NCBI RefSeq assembly: GCF_012986595.1
Contig: NZ_JAAQYM010000006.1
Span: forward strand, 434,001 to 498,000
DNA: 64,000 nt
Source: Pseudomonas koreensis
GTDB taxonomy: Bacteria > Pseudomonadota > Gammaproteobacteria > Pseudomonadales > Pseudomonadaceae
Direction of reading: 5' to 3'
A model generated the notes under the pieces. That model was not told the origin of the DNA and ran no database searches. It saw nothing but the letters and a program-made list of their open reading frames with translations. The number at the start of each line of letters is the position of its first letter. Positions within the stretch are counted from its first letter, which is position 1. This document shows, one piece after another, positions 28,061-34,942 of this stretch. A program made the translations under genes and the position numbers.

Positions 28061-29053
28061 ATGCCGCATAGAAACCTCATGTCAACTAGAATAATATTCA
28101 CTTTATTGATGTCGCTCTCAATTAGTTCCCACGCGAATACCGAGACAACGCCAGAACAAAACTCCGCAAAACAAAAAGGCATAATTTTATACAACCAATA
28201 CAAAGCCACTTCTGCAATTCCGTTTTTAACAACAGCTGCAGAAGCGGGCGACCACGAAGCTCAATATTATTTAGGGGAAGCTCTTCGTAAGAAAAATCAT
28301 TACATGAACAAGGAGGCTAAGAAATGGTATGAAGCGTCAGCAGGTCAGAACGATCTTTATGCCATGATCCAACTGGGCCGTATTGAGCATGATATGTGTG
28401 AAATTTCCAGCGACTGCCCTCCTTCTCAGAAGCAACCAATAGAGTGGTTAAATCAAGCAAAAAAAATAGCTCAAGAAAAAGCCGAGGCTGGAGACGCGAA
28501 GGCAATGTACATAATGTATGAAATCACGCTAGATGATACGTGGCTCGAAAAATCCGCCTCTGCGGGAAATGCATTTGCGCAATACTGGATGGCGGTCTCT
28601 ATCAAGCAAGGCGATGGTTTTTTCCTGCCTTGGAAGCGAAGCGAAGCATTTGAAAAGTGGTTTAAGCTTTCGGCTGAAGGTGGCTACCCGAAGTCGATGA
28701 TGGAATATGCTGCAATATTATATGAACGTGGCGATATAGAGGGCTTTCGCAACTGGAATGAACAGGCGGCGCTAGCAAGTTATGCAACTACTGTTTTCGG
28801 ATACGGTTCTGACTTAGCACATGAGCCTGATACGTTCGGATATCCCCTCGACCTTATTAAAGGCTATGCACTTATATACTGGCTGTCCGAGCTAGACGGG
28901 GGTGGTGGCATGAAGGAAAACGTTGAATATACGCTACCTCGAATCGCCGCAAAAATGACCGCCGAACAAATTGAAACGGCCAAAAAGTTTTCTAAAGAGT
29001 GGGCTGCGTCGCACCCTCCCCTCTCTTTCTTTCCTGATAAACTTAGCCGTTAG
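28061..29053 (+). CDS. Exported Sel1-like repeat protein, candidate immunity protein (type B, copy 2)
   Basis: 330 residues. ATG 28061 follows GGAGGAG, the best ribosome site of the four; ATG 28079 is a possible alternative. A signal peptide precedes ANTETTPEQN. Pairs with the second copy (LYNQYKATSAIPFLTTAAEA) and ends SHPPLSFFPDKLSR. The 145-base gap before it, the widest in the array, may carry its own promoter. It closes the AT-rich block; high-GC DNA resumes after about 29.1 kb. Confidence 0.75.
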   Translation: MPHRNLMSTRIIFTLLMSLSISSHANTETTPEQNSAKQKGIILYNQYKATSAIPFLTTAAEAGDHEAQYYLGEALRKKNHYMNKEAKKWYEASAGQNDLYAMIQLGRIEHDMCEISSDCPPSQKQPIEWLNQAKKIAQEKAEAGDAKAMYIMYEITLDDTWLEKSASAGNAFAQYWMAVSIKQGDGFFLPWKRSEAFEKWFKLSAEGGYPKSMMEYAAILYERGDIEGFRNWNEQAALASYATTVFGYGSDLAHEPDTFGYPLDLIKGYALIYWLSELDGGGGMKENVEYTLPRIAAKMTAEQIETAKKFSKEWAASHPPLSFFPDKLSR

Positions 29054-29157
29054 CTTGTTTTATTCGAATAACAATGGCACATGAATCATACAAACGGGAG
29101 GAGTAGATGGCGTGGGGGCCGCCCAACGCGATCCTACTCCCGCTCTCATTCAAGGCA

Positions 29158-29454
29158 TCAAACCGGCGCCTTCCAATCCAGCATCTGCTGCTGCGCCACC
29201 TGCAGCAAATCATTGCCGTCCTGCGCCAGCAGGTACAGCGCATGGGTGATGTGTGGAATGTCCTGAACATCGCCATGCCGGAAGCACACGCAATGCAGGG
29301 TTTCGAGCAGGTCGCTGCAGGCGCGAATTCGCTGGACGGCGGCTTCGAGGATGTCTTGGGGGTTGGCTTGGGTGTCGATGACCATTGGAGCGCTGTCGGT
29401 GACGCCGCTGTTGAGCGGGTGATAGCGGTTTGGCAGCGGGTTTAGTATTGGCAT
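29158..29454 (-). CDS. Small DUF6124-like (formerly DUF3077) Pseudomonas protein
   Basis: 98 residues from ATG 29454. An N-terminal Pro/Asn-rich stretch (MPILNPLPNRYHPLN) is followed by two or three predicted helices (ILEAAVQRIRACSDLLETLH, ALYLLAQDGNDLLQVAQQQM). This pattern is that of a small protein family present in many copies in fluorescent pseudomonads. No known function. The upstream region is a long non-coding stretch described separately. Confidence 0.65.
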   Translation of the reverse strand: MPILNPLPNRYHPLNSGVTDSAPMVIDTQANPQDILEAAVQRIRACSDLLETLHCVCFRHGDVQDIPHITHALYLLAQDGNDLLQVAQQQMLDWKAPV

Positions 29455-29945
29455 TTTGATTACTCGATATTTTAGAAAGTAACCGCCAGTACCGTGACCA
29501 AACAGTGGGAGGCGGCCGCATGCAGGATTGGTCAACTGAGACAACGCCAAAACTCAGCTCGCCCGAAGGCGCCCTGCACACAGCCGCCATAACAGCGCAC
29601 TGCAAAGACATAGAAGTCCGCAGCGCAAATGATGGCACATCTGCAATGGTGTCGTGCTCAGGTGACCAAACCCGAATCGCTGATTTTGCAGCGACGCCAA
29701 ACCATAACCGCCCCGCTCCCGCCGTCGAAAGCAGACAAAGCATCCATCCTTGTAGGAATCGGCCCCGCATCCCAGAGAAATCATCCCTCTGCCAGACAGC
29801 CGGCGTTCAGCCAGGTTAACCATCGCTTAACGCCGCAGTCCAAGACTGTACTGAACCGCACACCTCAGCCCTTGGCTGGCGCCGAGTGCGGCAGGTTCGG
29901 CCGCATTTCGCCGAACGCTCATTGCGTCGCACGGGAGTCCGATCC
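29455..29945. other. 490-base intergenic region upstream of the DUF6124-like gene
   Basis: Non-coding between divergent genes. Reading frames are open here on both strands but encode low-complexity Arg/Ser/Cys-rich peptides with no ribosome sites, so I do not call genes. The stretch 29505-29830 has the feel of a recurrent P. fluorescens intergenic element or structured leader for the minus-strand gene. This rests on memory of similar sequences and needs a genome search. Confidence 0.35.
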
Positions 29946-30215
29946 ATGAACATTCGCATGCTGTTGCTCACCTCCGCCCTCGCCTGCACCGCATTCGCCG
30001 GGATGGCTCAGGCCAATGACACCACCGCTACCACCAAGCCTGTTCCCTACCAATACGGCATGCCGTTGCAGGTGAACAAAGTGATCTCCATGACCGAGCC
30101 GCAAACTTCGCAGTGCAAGGTCATCACCGCTGACATGAAGTACATCGACAATGCCGGTAAGCCCGAGGAAATCACTTATCGGAAAATGTCTGACGCTTGT
30201 AACTTCCAGAACTGA
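29946..30215 (+). CDS. DUF2790 periplasmic protein
   Basis: 89 residues from ATG 29946. A signal peptide ends at AQA (about residue 23). The remaining 66 residues contain YQYGMPLQVNKVISM and CKVITADMKYIDNAGKPEEITYRKM-type sequence diagnostic of the DUF2790 family. These are small secreted Pseudomonas proteins, several induced by metal or envelope stress, with no established role. Confidence 0.85.
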   Translation: MNIRMLLLTSALACTAFAGMAQANDTTATTKPVPYQYGMPLQVNKVISMTEPQTSQCKVITADMKYIDNAGKPEEITYRKMSDACNFQN

Positions 30216-30305
30216 CAGAAGGCTCTGATTTGCGGCTTTGCGGTAGGCGGTGAAGGGTTCGCGGGTTATGCTCGGGATCCCTTCTCACTGCCGCAAGGAC
30301 TCGCC

Positions 30306-30704
30306 ATGCAGTTGTCGTTTCGCACGTTGTCGATCATCACGTCTTTGTTGTGTTTTGTGCTGGCGCTTATCTGGGGCTTTTTTCCGGAGGTGTTGCTGGC
30401 GATCTGGAGTATCGAGTATTCCAGTGCTGCCGGTTTTGTTGCGCGACGCAGTGCGGTGCTCTTTGCGGCGTTGGGTGTGATGTTTTATCTGGCGCGCAAC
30501 GCGCAGCCGTCGCTGGGTCGCAATGCCCTGAGCAACGGGTTTATCGTCGGTTGTTTTGGTTTGGCGGTGCTGGGTTTTGGCGAATGGCTCAACGGCCACG
30601 CCGGCCCCGGGATTTTGCTCGCGGTGCTCGTCGAGTTCGCGCTGGGCCTCGGCTTTGTGCAGGCCCGGCGCGTGACGGTCGAACTGGGTGAAACGGTGAG
30701 TTAA
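30306..30704 (+). CDS. Small four-helix membrane protein
   Basis: 132 residues from ATG 30306 with GCAAGGA upstream. Four hydrophobic segments (about 8-30, 43-63, 76-93, 100-117) predict an inner-membrane protein; the order is reminiscent of DUF4345/DoxX-like small membrane proteins, without a clear match. Monocistronic, and its stop overlaps the end of the convergent DUF1652 gene. Function unknown. Confidence 0.65.
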   Translation: MQLSFRTLSIITSLLCFVLALIWGFFPEVLLAIWSIEYSSAAGFVARRSAVLFAALGVMFYLARNAQPSLGRNALSNGFIVGCFGLAVLGFGEWLNGHAGPGILLAVLVEFALGLGFVQARRVTVELGETVS

Positions 30705-30970
30705 ACAGCTCTGGATCGCAGACTGTATCGCGGCTGCGTCGTTTGCTGATTCAGGTCCGAGCGCAGTCCGGCGATCAAATCGTTGATTTCGCGGCTGCCA
30801 TTCAAATGTCTGGCGTCGATGCCGCTGACGAGTAGATCGACCTGGTCAGTCTGGTTATCGCCGAATACCTTGACGGTCATCGACAGATCTGGCGACAGCG
30901 TGCATTGGCAGCGTTTAGGCAGAAAACTGCTTTCAATGATATTGCGTAGTTCCAAGGCAGACAGAAACAT
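30701..30970 (-). CDS. DUF1652 family protein
   Basis: 89 residues from ATG 30970, preceded by AGGAGAGG; the upstream in-frame start at 31006 is not needed. LSALELRNIIESSFLPKRC and the following ...TVKVFG...DLLVSGID region are typical of DUF1652, a Pseudomonas-specific small cytoplasmic family of unknown function. Converges with, and overlaps by four bases, the preceding membrane-protein gene. Confidence 0.8.
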   Translation of the reverse strand: MFLSALELRNIIESSFLPKRCQCTLSPDLSMTVKVFGDNQTDQVDLLVSGIDARHLNGSREINDLIAGLRSDLNQQTTQPRYSLRSRAV

Positions 30971-31340
30971 GGTGAACCTCTCCTTATTGATGAAACTGCC
31001 AATCAACTCTTCACGTTGACCGCTTTTGCTGCCCCTTCACGGATGTGCCCCCGCTGATTCCCTGGTGCGGCAAACGGTTGTACTGCGAAATGCCCATTGG
31101 AGTGTAGGCGCCCGAACGCGGTGCGCTGCACCAAACAGACGCATAAAGCGTGCCTTTCATCGGGTCCTTTTGACCCTCATGAAATCAAGCACTTGGCGTG
31201 GTGGCCAGTAGTTGGCCAGTTGCAAAATGCAAGATCGCCCCGCTTGGGCACTGCAATTTGCAAGTCGACAGCGGTTTGCATTCGCCACTGATGACAGTAA
31301 GAATGCCCGTCATTCACCCTACACCCGCCAGGAGGCTTTC
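30971..31340. promoter_or_regulatory. Intergenic region upstream of ecotin with two palindromic sites
   Basis: 370 bases between divergent genes. TTGCAAAATGCAA at 31220-31232 and CTGCAATTTGCAA at 31251-31263 share the palindrome TTGCA-N3-TGCAA. Their centres are 31 bases apart, three helical turns. They lie about 80-120 bases before the ecotin start, so they are plausible operator sites for an unidentified dimeric regulator. Confidence 0.4.
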
Positions 31341-31826
31341 ATGGGTTCTTTACGCGCTCGCGCGACAATTGGTCTGTTCGTTGCCGGCCTGTCCACCCTC
31401 GCCCACGCGGCCAAGCTTGAAGACGTTGCGCCGTATCCCAAGGCTGAAAACGGTTTTACCCGCCAAGTCATTTATTTGCCCAAGCAGGATCAGGAGGAGA
31501 ACTTTCAGGTTGAAGTGCTCGCCGGCAAAACCCTGGAAGTCGACTGCAATCGCCAGCGCCTGGGCGGTGCTCTGGACGAGAAAAACCTCGAAGGCTGGGG
31601 CTATCCGTTCTACCGCCTGGAAAAAGTCATTGGCCCGATGAGCACCCTGATGGCTTGCCCGCCCGGCAGCCAGAAGAAGCGCGCCTTTGTCCCTGTTGTC
31701 GGTGACGGCTTCATGCTGCGCTACAACAGCAAGCTGCCACTGGTGATTTACGCCCCCAAAGACGTCGAGGTGCGCTACCGCATCTGGTCTGCGTCGGACA
31801 AGGTCGGCACCGCCATCGCAGAATGA
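31341..31826 (+). CDS. eco: Ecotin, periplasmic serine protease inhibitor
   Basis: 161 residues from ATG 31341 after AGGAGG. A signal peptide ends near AHA (residue 23). The mature protein aligns closely with E. coli ecotin: TLEVDCN, RLGGALDEKNLEGWGY, MLRYNSKLPLVIY. The reactive-site loop STLMACP places Met104 at P1, as in E. coli (Met84), and Cys69/Cys106 form the loop disulfide. It inhibits trypsin-like, elastase-like and chymotrypsin-like proteases, probably protecting the periplasm from host or predator enzymes. Confidence 0.95.
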   Translation: MGSLRARATIGLFVAGLSTLAHAAKLEDVAPYPKAENGFTRQVIYLPKQDQEENFQVEVLAGKTLEVDCNRQRLGGALDEKNLEGWGYPFYRLEKVIGPMSTLMACPPGSQKKRAFVPVVGDGFMLRYNSKLPLVIYAPKDVEVRYRIWSASDKVGTAIAE

Positions 31827-31847
31827 CCTGAACAGGGAGCGTCAAAC

Positions 31848-32153
31848 GTGATTACCTGCCATGTGCGATACGTGATCGATCCGTACCAACTGAGCGAATT
31901 CGAGGCCTACGCCAAAGCCTGGCTGGGCATCGTCGAGCGGTTGGGCGGCACTCATCACGGTTATTTCCTGCCCTCCGAAGGCGCGAGCAATATCGCTTAT
32001 TGCCTGTTCAGTTTTCCTTCGCTGGCCGATTACGAAAGCTACCGGCACATCGCGCTGACCGACCCGGAAAGCACGGCGCTGGTGGAATCGCTGGTGCAGA
32101 AAAAATTCATCATCAGCTACGAGCGCAGTTTCCTGCGCCCTCTGCTGCCCTGA
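31848..32153 (+). CDS. NIPSNAP-family protein
   Basis: 101 residues from GTG 31848 with GGGAG upstream. Ferredoxin-like alpha/beta barrel fold of NIPSNAP/dimeric barrel proteins: VRYVIDPYQLSEFEAYAKAW, then GGTHHGYFLPSEGASN and FSFPSLADYESYR. Cytoplasmic, probably dimeric. Function of the bacterial family is not established. 21 bases after ecotin, so possibly co-transcribed with it. Confidence 0.82.
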   Translation: MITCHVRYVIDPYQLSEFEAYAKAWLGIVERLGGTHHGYFLPSEGASNIAYCLFSFPSLADYESYRHIALTDPESTALVESLVQKKFIISYERSFLRPLLP

Positions 32154-32159
32154 GCGTTA

Positions 32160-33173
32160 TCACGCCGGGACGCCGCATACCGCGGCGCGCTCGGCGACGT
32201 GGCGCAGGCTGTCGAAGTTGATGTTGGCGCCGGAGTCGATCGCGACGAAAGTCTGCTCGCGAACGCCGCTGTGCGCCACGTACTGTTTGATCCCGGCCAC
32301 CGCCAATGCGCCGGAAGGTTCGGTGATCGAGCGGGTATCGTCGTAGATGTTTTTGATCGCGGCGCAGAGCTCGTCATTGCTGACGGTGACCACCTCGTCC
32401 ACGCAAAACCGACACACTTCGAACCCATAAGCGCCCATCTGCGCCACCGCCACGCCATCGGCAAACGTCCCGACACTGTGCAACACCACGCGCGCATCCG
32501 CTTGCAACGCCGCCTTCAGGCAGGCCGAGTGCTCCGATTCGACCCCCATGATGCGCACTTCCGGCCGCAGGTATTTGACGTAAGCGGCGATGCCGGCGAT
32601 CAGGCCGCCACCGCCCACCGGAACGAAGATCGCATCCAGCGGCCCCTGATGCTGACGGAGGATTTCCATGGCCACCGTGCCCTGGCCGGCGATCACGTCG
32701 GGGTCATCGAAAGGCGAGACAAAGGTGCGTCCGGTTTGCTCGGCCAGTTGCAACGCATGGGCCAAGGCAAACGGAAAACTCTCTCCGTGCAGCAGCGCCT
32801 CGGCGCCACGACTGCGCACCCCAAGCACCTTGAGTTCGGGTGTGGTCGAGGGCATGACGATGGTCGCCGTGATCCCCAGTTCTCGCGCCGCGAGTGCCAC
32901 GCCTTGGGCATGGTTACCCGCCGAGGCGGTGATCACCCCGCGTGCTTTCTGCGCATCGCTCAGTTGAACCAGCTTGTTGTAGGCGCCACGGATTTTGAAA
33001 GAGAACGTCGGTTGCAGGTCTTCGCGCTTGAGCAGGATCCGATTGCCCAGCGCCTCCGACAGCGCCGGCGCCGATTGCAACGGCGTGCGCACGGCAATGT
33101 CGTAGACCGGCGCGGCCAGGATCTTTTTCACGTACTGCTCAAGCAGGGCTTGCTGGTCGGGGCTGTATCTCAT
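32160..33173 (-). CDS. Threonine dehydratase, catalytic-domain-only form
   Basis: 337 residues from ATG 33173. GGAG lies 6 bases upstream of this ATG but directly abuts the ATG at 33179, which is therefore unlikely. PLP enzyme of fold type II: REDLQPTFSFKIRGAYNK with Lys60 as the Schiff base, SAGNHAQGVA and PVGGGGL for phosphate binding. It deaminates threonine to 2-oxobutanoate, the first step to isoleucine. The chain stops at NFDSLRHVAERA, exactly where long IlvA enzymes enter their ACT-like regulatory domains, so allosteric isoleucine feedback is not expected. Its leader carries a candidate attenuator (33324-33468), which may replace feedback control. A REPIN lies between attenuator and start. 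Confidence 0.9.
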   Translation of the reverse strand: MRYSPDQQALLEQYVKKILAAPVYDIAVRTPLQSAPALSEALGNRILLKREDLQPTFSFKIRGAYNKLVQLSDAQKARGVITASAGNHAQGVALAARELGITATIVMPSTTPELKVLGVRSRGAEALLHGESFPFALAHALQLAEQTGRTFVSPFDDPDVIAGQGTVAMEILRQHQGPLDAIFVPVGGGGLIAGIAAYVKYLRPEVRIMGVESEHSACLKAALQADARVVLHSVGTFADGVAVAQMGAYGFEVCRFCVDEVVTVSNDELCAAIKNIYDDTRSITEPSGALAVAGIKQYVAHSGVREQTFVAIDSGANINFDSLRHVAERAAVCGVPA

Positions 33174-33193
33174 CGTCATCTCCGGTCGATCTG

Positions 33194-33286
33194 TGTAGGA
33201 GCTGCCGAAGGCTGCGATCTCTTGATCTTGCTTTTTGATTTGAGCAAAACAAAGTCAAAAGATCGCAGCCTTCGGCAGCTCCTACA
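33194..33286. repeat. REPIN, TGTAGGAGCTGCCGAAGG type, in the threonine dehydratase leader
   Basis: Inverted repeat with arms TGTAGGAGCTGCCGAAGG... and its complement. It sits between the attenuator terminator and the threonine dehydratase start, so it is transcribed as part of the 5' leader, an uncommon place for a REPIN. Confidence 0.9.
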
Positions 33287-33323
33287 GGGGGCCATTGTTG
33301 TTAAAACCCCGGAGACAGAAAGT

Positions 33324-33347
33324 AAAAACCCGCCTCTAGGGCGGGTT
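33324..33347 (-). terminator. Intrinsic terminator in the threonine dehydratase leader (attenuator)
   Basis: On the minus strand AACCCGCC, loop CTAGA, GGCGGGTT, then a run of T. The 8-bp GC-rich stem with T-tract is canonical for the minus strand only. The only gene it can govern is the threonine dehydratase downstream. CCCGCC of the left arm can instead pair with GGCGGG at the end of the leader peptide (33368-33376), giving an exclusive antiterminator. Confidence 0.75.
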
Positions 33348-33365
33348 GGGTGCTGCAGTCGTGAG

Positions 33366-33431
33366 CTAGCCCGCCAAATGAGGAATGGCGGTAATAATGC
33401 TTGGCTGGCAGCGCAATACGGTGGAAGTCAT
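33366..33431 (-). CDS. Leader peptide of the threonine dehydratase attenuator
   Basis: 21 codons, ATG at 33431 to TAG at 33366. The middle reads SIITAIPHLAG, with three Ile and three Thr codons in the whole peptide, including adjacent Ile-Ile-Thr. The stop lies about 20 bases before the terminator stem. The last codons (Leu-Ala-Gly) contain GGCGGG, the antiterminator strand. This is the classical arrangement for ribosome-mediated attenuation by isoleucine or threonine. The ribosome site is weak (AGG, 4 bases). Confidence 0.6.
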   Translation of the reverse strand: MTSTVLRCQPSIITAIPHLAG

Positions 33432-33440
33432 GGGCCTGAA

Positions 33441-33468
33441 ATTAGCCCGGCGGCGGCCGGCGAGTCAA
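33441..33468 (-). promoter_or_regulatory. Candidate promoter of the threonine dehydratase leader
   Basis: On the minus strand, TTGACT at 33468-33463 and GCTAAT at 33446-33441 with a 16-base spacer. Initiation would be at about 33434, leaving almost no 5' leader before the peptide ATG. Either the peptide is nearly leaderless or the true promoter lies further upstream. Confidence 0.4.
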
Positions 33469-33531
33469 TGACTTATTTGAGGATGCCAAGGTAGGCTGGC
33501 GATTCTGCTCATCACCCCAAGGAAGGAATGC

Positions 33532-33867
33532 ATGATGTCTGTCGCCCTGCCCCTCACTGCGTTGATTGCGTTTACCGGCTACACCGTGTCGGTGATGCTC
33601 CAGGCCGAACAGTCGTTGATCGACTTCGGCATCAGCCTGATGTCGCGTCCGGATACGGCGCAAGTGGTGATTGATCTTTATCTGCTGGCGACGCTGGCCG
33701 GGGTGTGGATGGTCAAGGATGCGCGGGCACGGGGGATGTCGGTCTGGTCGGTGGTGCCGTATCTGTTGCTGACGGCGGTGTTTGTGTCGGTTGGGCCGTT
33801 GTTGTATCTGGTGGTGCGTGGGGTTCGGGAGCGCAAGAAAGTCGCGACGGCCAACCTGTTGAGCTAA
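33532..33867 (+). CDS. DUF2834 family membrane protein
   Basis: 111 residues from ATG 33532 (ATG 33535 also possible) with AAGGAAGG upstream. Three hydrophobic segments (about 6-24, 46-62, 73-94) and the motif VIDLYLLATLAGVWMVKDA match DUF2834, a small inner-membrane family of unknown function. Single-gene unit with a REPIN after it. Confidence 0.75.
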   Translation: MMSVALPLTALIAFTGYTVSVMLQAEQSLIDFGISLMSRPDTAQVVIDLYLLATLAGVWMVKDARARGMSVWSVVPYLLLTAVFVSVGPLLYLVVRGVRERKKVATANLLS

Positions 33868-33897
33868 TCCGGCCCTTCGAAGGCGGCTGAGATTGCT

Positions 33898-33988
33898 TTC
33901 GCGAGCAGGCTCGCTCCCACAGGTTCTGCGTTAGGCTGCGATCCCGTGCCCACCAGCGATTCAGTGTGGGAGCGAGCCTGCTCGCGAA
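33898..33988. repeat. REPIN, GTGGGAGCGAGCCTGCTCGC type
   Basis: Inverted repeat with arms TTCGCGAGCAGGCTCGCTCC and complement, between the convergent DUF2834 and CorA-like genes. Confidence 0.9.
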
Positions 33989-34011
33989 GGCGTTCTTCGC
34001 ATCACCACAAA

Positions 34012-34935
34012 TCATCGGGCCAACCGCCGCAGCCCAAACAACATCCCCCCTGCCCCCAATAACATCACCAGCAGAAACACCGGGTACGAAATCCACCACG
34101 GCGTGCCGGCCGTCATCATGCTGAACTCCGACATCCCGCCAATGCTCGCAATCAGGTTCAACGGCAGAAACACCACGTTGATCAACGTCAGTTTGCGCAG
34201 CAGGTTGTTCATGCTGTTGTTCATCAGGTTGCCACGCGCATCGATCAGCCCGGAAAACACCGTGGAGTAAATCTCCGCCTGCTTGTAGCACTGGTTGTTT
34301 TCGATGATCAGGTCATCGATCAATCCGATCGCCTCGCTGCCGAAATGCTGTTTATCGGCATGATTACGCAGCCGCGTCAGCACCGCGCCGTTGCTGTGCA
34401 AGGCGTTGATGTAATAGATCAGGCTTTCGCTGAGGTTGAACATCTGCACCAGATGCTGGTTCTGCATCGAGGCGTTGAACTTCTGTTGCAGCTCGCGGGC
34501 CACCAGTTTGATCACCTTCAGATGGCCGAGGTAGTGGTGGATGTTGTTGAACAGCAAATCGAGCAACACATCCAACGGCGCATTCAGCGGCTGACGCGTG
34601 CCGATGCCGTGCAGCGGCGTGTCGTCGGTGGCGATCACCAGCAACTGACCGGGGGCAAACAACAGGCCGCAGGACGACACTTCAAACGCCAGGCTGCCCC
34701 CACCGGAGTAGTTTTCCGGGCGCTTCCAGATCAGAAACAAGTGGTCCGGGTGAAACTCGATTCGCGAGACTTCGTCCGGGTCCAGCGCCGAGGCCAGCGC
34801 ATGTTCGTCAACCTTGTAGTGACTCTGGAGCAAGTCGCGCTCGGCGGCATCCGGGTTGCTGAACAGCATCACCTCGGCGTCCAGCCGCTCGACCCGCTGC
34901 AATGCCCCGTGACTCAATGCAAAACTGCTGATCAT
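34012..34935 (-). CDS. CorA-like divalent cation transporter
   Basis: 307 residues. Cytoplasmic alpha/beta funnel, a long stalk helix (YCINALHSN-type region to CYKQAEIYSTVFSGLIDARGN) and two C-terminal membrane helices. The pore signature is GGMSEF, not the canonical GMN of CorA. It follows the RimK-like gene with only 7 bases between, so they form one operon. It could carry Mg2+, Zn2+ or another ion. The link to an ATP-grasp enzyme, which needs Mg2+, may be meaningful or accidental. Confidence 0.82.
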   Translation of the reverse strand: MISSFALSHGALQRVERLDAEVMLFSNPDAAERDLLQSHYKVDEHALASALDPDEVSRIEFHPDHLFLIWKRPENYSGGGSLAFEVSSCGLLFAPGQLLVIATDDTPLHGIGTRQPLNAPLDVLLDLLFNNIHHYLGHLKVIKLVARELQQKFNASMQNQHLVQMFNLSESLIYYINALHSNGAVLTRLRNHADKQHFGSEAIGLIDDLIIENNQCYKQAEIYSTVFSGLIDARGNLMNNSMNNLLRKLTLINVVFLPLNLIASIGGMSEFSMMTAGTPWWISYPVFLLVMLLGAGGMLFGLRRLAR

Positions 34936-34942
34936 CGGCGCT

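Noticed and set aside
29554..29823. 89-codon Cys/Arg-rich frame on the minus strand
   Set aside because: No ribosome site and low-complexity composition; treated as part of the non-coding upstream region.
31251..31263. Possible sigma-54 promoter GGGCAC...TTTGC upstream of ecotin
   Set aside because: The distance between GG and GC is one base too long for a functional -24/-12 element.
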